Positions 24,962-35,500 of a stretch of 64,000 nt of DNA are shown here, piece by piece. The DNA is from Steinernema hermaphroditum (lineage: Eukaryota; Nematoda; Chromadorea; Rhabditida; Steinernematidae). The stretch's first letter is position 1; the number at the start of each line of letters is the position of its first letter. The stretch lies in the NCBI GenBank assembly GCA_030435675.1, contig CM059624.1:15152769-15216768 (forward strand), written 5' to 3'. The notes below the pieces were generated by a model. It worked only from the letters and a program-made list of their open reading frames with translations, was not told the DNA's origin and searched no databases. The position numbers and the translations under genes were made by a program.

Positions 24962-25030
24962 CAGAGATGGGCAGATACGGATCGGATCGGCTAGCCTTTC
25001 AGCCGATCCGTGAGCCGGTTGACGGATTGT
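24962..25030 (+). mobile_element. truncated hAT-type MITE
   Basis: It begins CAGAGATGGGCA, the same end as the complete element at 51885-51995, and shares the internal GATCCG/CGGCTAGCC and GAGCCGGTTGACGG segments. The right terminus is missing. The element abuts another repeat end at 25036. Confidence 0.65.
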
Positions 25031-25035
25031 CATCA

Positions 25036-25090
25036 GGGCTGTGCAAACCGAGACTTTGAAAAATCGAGACCGAGACTTCCGAGACTAAAA
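25036..25090 (+). repeat. CAGGGCTGTGC repeat-family end
   Basis: It starts CAGGGCTGTGC, followed by GAGAC-rich sequence as in the 14385-14434 repeat, and is therefore a second member of that family. Confidence 0.5.
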
Positions 25091-25149
25091 TTTATTTTAC
25101 TTTTAAAGCCCCTCCAGGAGCACCTTATACTTCAAGAACCACAGTTTTT

Positions 25150-25665
25150 CAAACTATCAACGCTCATAAACTTTCTGAAGTCAATGAGCGCCAACGTAGC
25201 AATGGAAAACAATCGCCCACTTTCCGCAGAGGTCGCCGGGCTGCTCAGAAACACCTTCAGAGAACCATCGAGAGATTCTTCTGTCAAAATCTGACCAACC
25301 GAACACTTAAGAGTGACCGACCGCTCGCCACCGCGACACGAGTGAGAGTCGAGCCCGTATACCACAAACGGAAATTGATGTTATGCCTTTTGTGGGATAT
25401 TGAAGGCGTTTTCTATTGGAAGGCGCTGGATATAGGCTCCTCACTTCCACAGGTGATATATACACGGGGCAGCTTCATAAAGTCGCCACTGCTTACGAGG
25501 CCAACCAAGAAGAAGATTATCTCGCTCCAGAACAAGAATGACCCACAGTAAACTCTACGATTTTCACTGGGAGGCTCTCATTTATCCGTCATATAGTCCA
25601 GATCTTTCACCGTCTAATTACCATTTGGCCTTCACCACAGCCTCAATCATAAATCCAGTTTGCAG
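25150..25665 (+). pseudogene. mariner-type transposase remnant
   Basis: Broken frames resemble Tc1/mariner transposases. A segment near 25360-25420 reads KRKLMLCLLWDIEGVFYW, like the mariner VMLCIWWD-G-I-YFE catalytic block. A later segment near 25585-25630 reads YPSYSPDLSPSNYHLA, like the mariner PPYSPDLAPSDYHLF catalytic motif. Upstream, an Arg-rich stretch resembles the N-terminal binding domain. Frameshifts and stops separate these parts, so the copy is dead. Confidence 0.8.
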
Positions 25666-25949
25666 TAATTCTTACTGATATGATAGATGTGTGAGATAGC
25701 TTGTCACGATTGGCCTCTCTCTCATCATGACTTTTCTCTCATAGGATATACCGACGAAGGCGAGAACATCTGGTGTAAAAGTGTGTTGTCTGGGTCACAC
25801 TTCTCATATGTCTGTTTGTGCTATATGATCGCGCGATTGCGCATCTTCATCAGTTAGGATTAAACATGATGTGAGCGATGGTCGGTTTATGAGGGCAATC
25901 CCAACATAGCTCGATAACAGGTTGAAAAGGATATGTTCCAAATCGGACT

Positions 25950-26560
25950 CGATACAAAAGGAGTAAAGGCACCTTGTTCACTCAACGTGTGTGGTCCTGG
26001 CGAGATCCGGAAGTCTGAAGACGTTCCATCCGCTTTGAATTCTTCTGGCGATTTTCTTCGAATGTTCTCGCCTCAATCTGACTTTCTGCCCGAGATAGAT
26101 GAAGGCTTCCTTTCCATTTCTTCACCGTTCAGGAGAATGGACGTTTCCTGTGTCGCCAGGATCCTCGTCCTCTCTCTTCGAGACCCTTCGTCGAGTTCTG
26201 TCATCATCTGATGTAGTTCTTCCTCCTTTGTCTCGATCCTTGCGAAGTCATCTGCAAATCGAAAATTGGAGACTTTCTGGCCATTAATGTTGACTCCAAA
26301 GGCTTTCCAGTCCATTTCTCAGAAGATTTCTTCGAACCCTGATGCTAAGAGTTAGTGTCTCCCTAGCGTACCTATCTTGATTCGAATAAGCAAGGGTCTT
26401 CTCCGATATCGATACTGGACGGGGCTCCTTCCTAGATTTTCCGCAGCACGTTGATGATTTTGACCGGCACACCCCGAGCCGAAGGCCTTTTTCGGTTTCA
26501 GCGAAAGTCAATTTCAACGTCAAAGCCAAATTCAATTTCGGCGTCAACGAAAGAAGGCAC
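25950..26560 (-). pseudogene. RTE-like LINE reverse-transcriptase fragment
   Basis: On the minus strand, GVNINGQKVSNFRFADDFA matches the non-LTR reverse transcriptase catalytic block (x-ADD) and is followed by helical sequence and ILLNGEEMER. In another frame YLGQKVRLRREHSKKIARRI matches the segment after the catalytic block in RTE/CR1 elements. At least one frameshift near 26090 breaks it. Confidence 0.8.
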
Positions 26561-26790
26561 ATCATCCAGCTGCGAAATCAAGAAGGCACCTTGTGTACGA
26601 TGATTCACGACGCTGTGAGGGAATTCTACAATGAACTCTACGCATCTACGGTGTATGTCGACTACAAAGCCTTTGAAGCGACAGACAACTGACCGGAATT
26701 TCTGGAAACTAAAGTACTAGAGGCGCTGAAGAAGATGAAGACCGCCGAAGCCCTGGACAAGGTAAGATCTCAGTGGAAATGCTCAAATTA
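26555..26790 (+). pseudogene. second LINE reverse-transcriptase fragment, opposite strand
   Basis: On the plus strand LRNQEGTL, AVREFYNELYAST and FLETKVLEALKKMKTAEA correspond to the region just upstream of the RT palm in RTE-like LINEs (typically EV-x2-AL-x2-MK-x-GKAPG). A TGA interrupts it after ATDN. It is head-to-head with the 25950 fragment, so this is either an inversion or two insertions. Confidence 0.7.
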
Positions 26791-26983
26791 AGCGAGAGCA
26801 CGTTCATACGCCCTCCGAACGAAAGCGACAGAAAGCGGAGAACGATATTCCAGCGTCTTCTCACTTGTAGGTGACAAAATACCTCTTCGGAATTTTTACT
26901 AAAGTTTATTACCTTCAACAATAAGCAATAAGAAGATATGGCTTCAGTTGAAGTCTTTAGGCCCGAGCGGCTTCTTCCAGGAG

Positions 26984-27270
26984 CTAGGCTGCTGGCGCTT
27001 CTGGCGCTTCTGGCGCTTGAGGCGGGGCGACGCGCAGGTGGTTTTCGTAGAAGGCGATGAGCTCCTAAAATAAAACTTGTCGATATCAAGGTTGCTGCAT
27101 TGGAAAGTTTACAATGGGATAATAGACCCTTACAACTTCTGTGGGAACGGCTTCAATGACGCCGGAGCGATATTTGACGACGGCTACGAGCTCTCCAGTG
27201 ACACCACTTACGCCCACGATCTCTTCGAGGATTTGTCCATTGGCCACGCCGTATTCAGAAGGGTCAACCA
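26984..27270 (-). CDS. small chromoshadow-domain protein (HP1-like C-terminal domain only)
   Basis: Two exons (about 27270-27135 and 27057-26984) encode about 70 residues. The sequence MVDPSEYGVANGQILEEIVG, then GELVAVVKYRSGVIEAVPTEV joined to ELIAFYENHLRV, follows the HP1 chromoshadow fold: strand block, acidic-hydrophobic strand, then a helix ending in FYE-x-L. A short Pro/Ala/Glu tail (PEAPEAPAA) ends the protein. Chromoshadow domains dimerise and bind PxVxL peptides. No chromodomain is visible upstream within 500 bp. The ATG follows a TTTTCAG acceptor by 6 bp, so it may be trans-spliced or continue from an unseen 5' exon. A polyadenylation signal (AATAAA on the minus strand) lies at 26905-26910. 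It could be a real short HP1 paralogue or the surviving 3' half of an HP1 gene. Confidence 0.65.
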
Positions 27271-28240
27271 TATTGGCCTGAAAACGAAGAAATCTTTGTT
27301 TAAAAAGGGAGTCGCGGCAATGATTTCCCTGGAATTTACAATTTGGCGCAAAGCACAAAAATTATAATCCACATCAATGTGGACACACGCAGGCAGAGCA
27401 ATCCATCCGGAGTCATGACAACCGCATCGCATATGGCAACTAATACTAGAACTCATTGGCGGTTCCGAGCTGTAAGCGCGATCAATAAAGGAACGATCAT
27501 TTTTTTGGGCGTTTAGGATTCGCTTGGCGCAAGTACCACAAGAGGAGACGATCGCGAACGTTCCATTCCTCCATCGTGCCATCGCAGACACTGTTGCGCA
27601 ATGATTCGAATGTTTGCGGCGGCTACGCGAAACGTTTATGCAGATGCACTTAGTCCGCCCTTTCGCGCGCCATGCAGTTTATCGCCACACAGCCGCCGCG
27701 CCTCCTGTTTTCCTATTCAAGCGTGGCCGGAAAAACAGCTCTTAAGATTTAAAAGAATGGAATGCTCCAAGGGATTGCTTCAATTGCAGCCTTATAGAGC
27801 TCATTGAGATCTTTCGATTGAACCCAAGGTTGCCTTGGTAAAAGTCGGACATTCGTTTGATATATCGTGACCGATTTGCGCCCACTCTAGACCCTTTTCC
27901 TCTTTGTCTCAAAAAATGCTTTGGTTATACGGAACTGTCGGAATGATCCTATCCGATGGAGACCGACTTGAAAAGTGGTTTATAGACTAAAATGTAAGAA
28001 AAGAGTATTGTGGGTAAAATAAAGATCTCATTCAATTAATCATTATCTTCTGTACTCGTGATCCCGATCTGGTCCGAAATCCAAGTGTATCAGGGAGTAT
28101 GGGGACGGGGACAGTGATGAATCTCTTTATGACAGTGGTGATTCATCACAATGAGCCATTCCAACGGTCCCTCATGTGATCTTGTCCATGCAAAACATTG
28201 AGAAGCACGACTTATGATGCGGGGAGAAGTGACCATTTGT

Positions 28241-28312
28241 GCCGCTTTAGCTCAGTGGCAGAGCGTCTGTCTTGTAAACAGAAGGTCGCAGGTTCGATCC
28301 CTGCAAGCGGCA
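28241..28312 (+). tRNA. tRNA-Thr(TGT)
   Basis: Cloverleaf with acceptor GCCGCTT/AAGCGGC, anticodon loop CTTGTAA (anticodon TGT) and T-loop TTCGATC. It is nearly identical to the tRNA at 19312. It sits 223 bp upstream of the second Atg8-like gene. Confidence 0.96.
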
Positions 28313-28534
28313 TTTGTTTTTCTTACATTAGGAACACTTTTTCCTTTTCTCAACCTCAAATTTTGAAGCCTTAAACACAGCAAGTACGATCGCTCTTCTC
28401 TATCGCACTCTTGTGGATCACACCTATTCCCATTGCATTGCAAAACCCGCCCTCATTATCACATTTTATTATTCAATGCACATGTTCATATCAACAGCAT
28501 TGCCGTCGATTTTCAAAGTTGTCATCGATTCGGA

Positions 28535-28918
28535 ATGTTGGGCCCCTACCCGAAACGCGCCATGTACAAGAAGTCCTTCCAAGAGAGCCGAAACTTCGCC
28601 GACCGTCGCGTACAGTTCCAACGCGTCCAGCAGAGCAATCCCGACAAGGTGCCCGTGATCATCGAACGCTACGCGGGCGAGACGGCGTTGCCCGAGATGG
28701 ATAGCTGTCAGTTCCTTGTACACGCCGACACCACTCTCTCCCAGCTGATCTATCTGGTCCGTGTCAGGCTGCAGCTGACTCCAAGTCAGGCGCTGATGCT
28801 GTACGTGAACAACGCCATGGTGTCGTCGAGCACGACGATTCGACGCGTTCAGAGGGACTTCGCCAATGAGGACGGATTCGTTTATATTACTTATGCTAGT
28901 CAGTCTGCTTTCGGATAA
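28535..28918 (+). CDS. LGG-2/LC3-type Atg8 ubiquitin-like protein, paralogue 2
   Basis: Intronless, about 127 residues from the ATG at 28535; ATG 28563 is an alternative start. Conserved Atg8/LC3 features are KVPVIIERYAGETALPEMDSC, QFLVHADTTLSQLIYLVRVR and EDGFVYITYASQSAFG. The protein ends exactly at the terminal glycine, so conjugation to phosphatidylethanolamine would not need Atg4 cleavage, unlike paralogue 1 with its extra Cys. The N-terminal block KRAMYKKSFQESRNFADRR is basic, as in C. elegans LGG-2. The frame stays open upstream to 28433, but that part lacks family similarity. Both copies are closer to LGG-2 than to LGG-1. Their different C-termini suggest different use of the Atg4 step. 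Confidence 0.93.
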   Translation: MLGPYPKRAMYKKSFQESRNFADRRVQFQRVQQSNPDKVPVIIERYAGETALPEMDSCQFLVHADTTLSQLIYLVRVRLQLTPSQALMLYVNNAMVSSSTTIRRVQRDFANEDGFVYITYASQSAFG

Positions 28919-29100
28919 TCGTTACAGTACACCTGGGGGTTTTCGGTTGTGGTTTCAGATAATAAAGCATGTATAATTGTTAGGGCCAAATACCGAAAGA
29001 TTGCTATTAATTTAGAGACTAAGGAGGTTCCGGTTGTCATGGTTACTATTGAGGACCGCGCCCATTCCAGGAGCGATCTTAAAGGCCTCAATGATAGATA

Positions 29101-30118
29101 CAGTGGCGGCCATATAAATAGATACACCCCAGCGGAGAACTTTTACTTGCCCAGTTACCCTTGTTTTTGTTGTATTACTGGGAAGTAATAGGCAATAGTA
29201 GGTGCAGAATTTACTGGGAAATCTGAATATGCTGGAAGTTTTCCGTTCGGGACCAAAAAATGGCACCAAAGAACGTAATACGTTCGGACGGCTCAAATCT
29301 AGCGCGGCCACATAAATAGATACACCTACGTAAAAAGGAAAAAACAGTTGTATTTCATCAGATATGTCTCAAGAACATTAATACGTGGTAGAATAGGCCT
29401 TATTAGGAATAAGAGCTTCAAAACAGCGCTTCCTAGAATCCACCACGGTCAACAAAATTTAAGAACTTGCCATAGGGTTCGTTTTGAACAAATTTCGGGC
29501 TTTCATGTATGAAAATCACCCGAGAACTGTATAGAACCACGCAAAACACCGTTTTCGGCGTCGAAGATTACGTACGCATGGAAATGAGCTCATTTACGTG
29601 CTTCTAGCCATCACTTCCCCTTCAAAGCTTAGGACCACAACTTGACCTGCACTCTTGTCCGGGTCCCGGAACGATCTGGAAGGCGCGAGTTCCAGGTTTT
29701 TCCATCGATTCCATGTTGCAGAGCGTATGCGAAAACCTATTCTGGCCATCTTCTGATAATTGCCTAACACTACAGATGAAATAAAGCGGGATCTTCTAAA
29801 ATACAATGAAAAATGACCTTTTCCATTGTAAATTTCATGGTACGAGATGTCCACGACCGAATTTCGCATGTATTCCATTTTTCATGGGATAGAACATAAA
29901 TATGGGTTTTCGCATACGCTCTGCAACATGGAATCGATGGAAAAACCTGAAACTCGCGCCTTCCAGATCGTTCCGGGACCCGGACAAGAGTGCAGGTCAA
30001 GTTGTGGTCCTAAGCTTTGAAGGGGAAGTGGTGGCTAGAAGCACGTAAATGAGCTCATTTCCATGCGTACAACTAAAAGTTCTCCGATGGGGTGTATCTA
30101 TTTATATGGCCGCCACTG
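29101..30118. mobile_element. TA-flanked DNA transposon with about 47-bp terminal inverted repeats
   Basis: The left end starts CAGTGGCGGCCATATAAATA and the right end is its reverse complement, ending TATGGCCGCCACTG. Both are flanked by TA (29099-29100 and 30119-30120), as expected for Tc1/mariner-type insertion. Match between the ends continues to about 47 bp. No transposase frame is present, so it is non-autonomous. A further partial copy of the same end, in left-end orientation, lies at about 29300-29330, which suggests a nested or composite structure. Confidence 0.85.
29577..30066. repeat. long foldback (arms about 160 bp) inside the transposon
   Basis: The segment from GAAATGAGCTCATTTACGTG (29580) to about 29735 is repeated in inverse at about 29905-30066, with a loop of about 170 bp. 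Shared segments include GTCCGGGTCCCGGAACGATC and CTGCAACATGGAATCGATGG. A transcript through it would form a long hairpin. Confidence 0.85.
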
Positions 30119-31210
30119 TATGCACTCAGAATTCATCGGCTGAGTTCATGTTGGCAACCACATTGTTATTGTGACCGTATAGCTCGCTTCTTAGCGCTCT
30201 GTCGGCCGCTTACAGACCAGGTCTCACTGCTCACTTTCTCACTCGATTATTTGCCGTGTACATGGCAACAGGACACCCAGAAGCGTCCACCTCAGTCCGC
30301 GCGGCGCCGCGTCTCTGACTCACTATTAGAACGCGATCGATTCGCGACTTGCGGCACGCTTCACTCTTATTATGGCGCACCTAGCGCTCGGCGTTTGACG
30401 CGGCTTTCTGCCTCCGAGCTCTCTCTCTCTAAGCCTAAGCTACTTTCCAAATAAAGTATTAGTAGAAAATCGTTTGCAAATTGAAACTTTACTGTCAAGT
30501 CCCTTTTGCCTTTGAGTGGGGTGAAATCATTTGTTATTGTTGTCTTTTACCAGAAAGGTCCTGTGTTCAGGTGGCTTTGCTATCGATCGAAGTCCTCTGT
30601 TGTTTTTCCGCCAAAAGGATGCGGGGAGGCATTGCGGCGGCAAAGTCAAAGACACGGAGGAGGACACTGTAGGTGCATCAAAGGGACAAACTGTCTGCCG
30701 TCTTTATTACTCGAAAACATTCCTAAACTCTGTGATGGAACATTTGCGAACTTTCCTTTGTCGACGTCGGTATAAAGTGTCTCATAGGCTGAGACACGTT
30801 ATGAGCAATAGCAATGAGTCAGCTATTGCTCATATGCACCAGTTGTCCATCGAGCTCACTTTGGAAGTATTACGAATCAAGTATTACGAATCACCATCGT
30901 ATCTAGGAGTAGGCCCCCGGGAAGTCTTTAGAAATCGCATTTTCGAAGGGGATTCGAGGTAGAAGGTGTAGCCATTAAGAACATGAACGCACACCCTAGT
31001 TCTTCGATCGAAATTTGTTTCGGAATCCAAAGATCGTTTTCTGCTCACACCTACTTAAGCTGCTTATCGAAACATTCCTAGAAAAGAAGGGCTCAGCGTC
31101 ATCATTATTATTCAAAACGATTCCTTTCTTTAGGCTTTTCCGGGCACCGTCGATCATGTACGATTAGTTTGTGACGCGATTAGTTTTCCATACCGCATCC
31201 CTTTTCAGAT

Positions 31211-31681
31211 ATGAACAATTCAACCCAAAAACTAACTGCGGTCGCCTTCCGACTCGAGTGCAGCGATGGCGCCGTCGTTCCGATCTCCGCTGAAGCCGTG
31301 AAGCAGTCGATCACCCTTCGCACTATGATCGATGATATCGGCATGAAGAATGGTGATGTGGTGATCCCACTGGCGAACGTCGATGGCGCGACTGCGAAGC
31401 TGATCGTCGAGTGGTGCGAGAAGCACAAGACGGACGCCTATCCCACGACCGAGCTGAACAAACCCGGCCCGAATCCGTCGCCGGCGGTCTTCGAAATGTC
31501 GAGCTGGGACAGCGATTTCCTCAGCATGGAGAATGTCTCCATTCCCGAGATGGCCAAACTCGTTACAGCTGCGGATTTCCTCAATGTTCCGTGGTTGTAC
31601 AAATACTGTTGCAGACGCATTTACGAAGATTACATCCAAGACCGCTCTGTGGCCGAGCTGAAAGAACTTCTTGAGCCCTGA
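31211..31681 (+). CDS. SKP1-related protein, C-terminally short
   Basis: SKP1 links CUL1 to F-box proteins in SCF ubiquitin ligases. The intronless 156-residue protein has the BTB/POZ-like fold signature: FRLECSDGAVVPISAEAVKQ, then SITLRTMIDDIG and VVIPLANVDGATAKLIVEWC. The central acidic block SSWDSDFL and LVTAADFLNVPWLYKYCC follow. It stops at SVAELKELLEP, right where typical SKP1 proteins continue with about 20-25 residues (ND-x-TPEEE... ending in WC) that form the last F-box-contacting helices. The start ATG is 2 bp after TTTTCAG, a likely trans-splice acceptor. An AATAAA signal follows at 31742. It belongs to the expanded nematode skr family; the exact member is not assignable. Confidence 0.93.
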   Translation: MNNSTQKLTAVAFRLECSDGAVVPISAEAVKQSITLRTMIDDIGMKNGDVVIPLANVDGATAKLIVEWCEKHKTDAYPTTELNKPGPNPSPAVFEMSSWDSDFLSMENVSIPEMAKLVTAADFLNVPWLYKYCCRRIYEDYIQDRSVAELKELLEP

Positions 31682-32528
31682 AAGGGAGATGTTGAGAGGA
31701 GAGGACCCTGTGTATTTTGTGTGTAGACGGTGATGGTTGTCAATAAAGATGTGATGGGAATTACTGTCAATACTCTTAGGCAGGGAAGAGAACCACCATA
31801 TAAAATGGTAGTCATGTCGTAAAAGTCGTGAAAGCCGATAAGCATGAATCCGTTGCCGACCGGTAGGCGCGTTCTTCGAATACGTATTGAGTCGGTCAGT
31901 GTTTTTCTTTTTTTGACCACTTTCACTTATGGACAGCCCATAGAAGGTCATGTATAGGCCACGGAGTCTTTCAATTTTTTTTTGCGAGACGATGTGACTC
32001 CAAGGACTGCTTATCTAAGTTAGCGTTGAGCATACTGCGTTTTAAAATCGACGGCGGCGAGTCTATGACCACCCATAAGTGAAAATGGCCGAAGAAAAGA
32101 AGAACATGACTATCCATGAGAATAGTCCCGCCGTGATCACCCTCATCCATATCCATGGTTTACGCAATCGGCGCAGACGGTATCTTCGGCGGCTTCCAGG
32201 CGAAGAGATCAAGCGAAGCACAGCGGGCAAAGTGGAATCCCATCATCTGAGCTGCTGGCGGCTTCGGGATTTCAGCAATACTTCGGCTTCTCCGGGTGGC
32301 GTGGGTGGAGTCAGGCGGTGGTCACTGGCTTCTTGGCGAGACGGTGGACCTAGAGCTCCCTACTTTTCAGGGCTTCTGGGAGCCGGAGCGATCATTGCGC
32401 TAACAGGGATGGGCACGAACGACCGCTCACTCAACTCATTCCGCGGACTTTAGAAAAAAAAACTTTTATTCTGATTGAGCAACACAACAAACAGTAAAAC
32501 AATACGATGAGTCATTCCTACAGTCACC
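31682..32528. other. convergent intergenic region
   Basis: About 850 bp between the SKP1-like gene (+) and the end of the chloride channel gene (-). Several short open frames on both strands lack coding bias or splice sites. A GAGCGGTCG-type motif (minus strand) lies at about 32418-32430. No gene is supported. Confidence 0.45.
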
Positions 32529-35500
32529 TCAGAAGTTACCCGAAACTTGATAGCGCGAATATCGTGTCCAGTAGATGACATTAAAAGCGATGAAGAGCGA
32601 TGGAAACAGTAACCCTAAAATATGATCCATTGATATGAAAGCCTATAAAGTATACGCGTACTTGATATGTAGTCGGCCCTCTTAGCTCTATCTTCAATGT
32701 CCAACCGTCTAGCGATCCACCTGAAGAAGCCCAGCCTCTTGATATACTGCGCGAGCCGATTCCTCTGATCCCTCCTTCGGCGACTCCTGTTGTAAACAAC
32801 GATTTCCGGAGGACTCGAGCTATCGTACTCGTCGGTTGCTCCGAACATACGCTGTTTAACCCAAACTTCCGCTTCCGAAGCGTCGTGGTTCTGGGTGATC
32901 AAGTTGGTGTTTGGGATTAGGAGGGAGGTGTTGTTCATAGGAGGGCTGTTATTTAGAAGAACGTTTCGGTTTTCCTTATTGCCTAAAAGTAGTTGGTAAA
33001 GAAGTGGATCGACGAGGGAAGAGCTCACTTTTATAGAAGTTCCTCGAAGATATGTAGGTGACCCAGGCGAATTCCAGAAGAGCGCCGAAGATGAAGGTCA
33101 AACAGGCTGAAATGAAAACGTTTTAGGTAGGAGGTCCTCATCTGGTCTACGTAAACCTAATTGAAGCTATAACCCTGCGGGTGGCAAAAATGGTTTTCAC
33201 AAAAAAGGCTAAAAGTGACTCAAAAACTGTGAAGAGACGCAAGGTCTAGCAATCCCAGAAACATAGCGGAAGTAAAGAGGCAGGATATCGTCTGTCTAAA
33301 TGGCTCATTGCGAACGTGCTCCGTTTGTAAGCGGGCGGTGTTGGGTTCGGATCCCCTCGGGTTCCTTATTTATCGGTGGTTGTTTGTCCGGCCGAACTGA
33401 AAAGAAACCAAAAGACACGTCTATTATCCGTTTGTGTTTGGCGGACTAAGACTATCGCTAGTGTAAAAATGCCGAAACCGTAACACATAACTCAATTTAT
33501 ACGAAATGAGAATACTTGGTTTCTGCAACGTACTGAATTGACTTTTACAGCCCGATCTATGCTCTGTGCTTGGCATCTGCGTATAACTCAATACATAGTT
33601 AATGAAACTGTATCATTCTGAATTTCATTTATGATCTCTACCACAACAACTCACCTCCAATCCACACATCGATGGCCTTAGTGTACGACACCGGTGGGAG
33701 TTTTGCGTTGATACCAGATGCTTGAGTGGTCATGGTTAGGAGTGTGGTCACTCCCAAAGTGACTCGGGCAGGAACAGCTGTTCTATCAAGCCAGAAAGAC
33801 ACCTAAACAGCGTTTTATTGCTGGCTTTCCTCGGACTCCCTCACCCATGAGACAATGACTAACATAGTGCTAGGAATGTACAGCTGAAGTAGGTAGTACG
33901 AGAATTGTCTTTTCAGCTCGAGCACTGTCCGCAGACATGAATACGTTCCTGTGTTGGTTTTACTGGTACAGTAAGTGGTGGTGACGTTGTTCAGCTGGAA
34001 AGAGGGAAGGGACGACTCCAGGCCGTCTTTGAGTTGAACCGGATCTTTCTCTTTCCATTGATATTCTGAAATTTACTTTTGAGGAAGTCGAGGGTGGTCG
34101 GGAACATACCGATGTCGGTGCTGGTGTACGCATAAGAAGCGAGATCGATGAGACAGGTTTGCACGTCCATGGGGTAGTACTGAAATGTGTCGGTTGTGTA
34201 ATGGGCTTATTGAAAGAAACGAGGCTTAAAAGCCTTATATCCGAGCTGAACTTACGAAACGTGTGTTTCAAAGTTTTTGCATTTTGAGCAGTTTTGCAGT
34301 GGCTGAGCGAACTAAGCCAGACCCGAGGAGATGCATGCCCATGCTATTTTGGCTCTAATCGTCTTCGCTATCTTCGCACCGCTTCTCACAAGCGGTCGTA
34401 ACTGTCCTTTAGTATATAAAGCGATCCGGGGAAGTGATGGGACATAGAATGAGGCTTGAGCGGGCCATTTTTTCTTCTTATGTGATGTGAATTTGAGAAT
34501 CAGCTGAGGCAAAGATCTCGGAGAGGTCTAGAGGAGCATTTTCATCCCACGTTTGCCCACTCCGGGTGACATTAAACCCTTTTGAAATGAGTAAGATATG
34601 ATGTCTATGCTAAGCAAAGTTTGAGAGCGCTAGAGAAAGTAAAAGTCGAGTCGATCCGAGGCAGAGTTCCATCCCCGAGTCGTATTCTGAGTACCGTCTT
34701 CCAAATCCACGACCCAAAATTGGGCACAGCCCGCACTTCAACTCGGGTTCTCAACGATTACTGTTTTAGAGCTAAAGAGCGCCAAAGCCCTATGCAATTT
34801 AGGCTCTAAGAATAGCCACCCAAAATCGTTGCGGGGCCCCGTTTTTAAATTATAGTTAGAGCACGACGAGCCAATTCATTTCTCCTACACGTCCCTAATT
34901 TTTGATCGCTTGCTGACAGATGGTAACAACCCTTTGTTTACAAACACACCCTTGTCACATTTGCTTTTCTCATTTTCACCGAATTTCCATCAGCATCTGA
35001 CTAAATTATAGCTTCTTGATCGGCTATTGCATCGTGCTACTTCACTTCCCATTGCTCACATATCCTCTCATAGGTCATTTTACTAAACTCGACACTTGTG
35101 CAATCGGACGCCCCCAAGTTGTACCCTCGTTCCGTTTCGGGAACGAAGAGCACCGCGTCATTGTTTCAAGACCCAATTCGGCGCGCCAAATAAATAATTA
35201 ACGTCTTAGCGCAATGGCGCCGCGTGCCAGAATAAACATATCACGTTTCACGCCAAGAGGCTTTGCAGCCGTCGAATGGGAACGCCACTGACCTGGAGGT
35301 GCATGGGACAGGAGAGGACGAGCGAGATGCGCACGCTGTAGAGGATGGTTCCGTCTTTGTGCACGCGGATCAGCACGTTCGGCTTGTCGATCATGTGTTT
35401 TTGAGCTTGTTTCTCGTTCTGAAACGGGCCTTGGATTAGGGATAATACTCTCGATTGCTAAGTGGGGGTGTTGGGTGTCCACATTGGAGTGGGTGAGTGT

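Noticed and set aside
30531..30962. 143-codon plus-strand frame after the possible LTR
   Set aside because: No domain, poor codon bias, and three overlapping frames open at its start.
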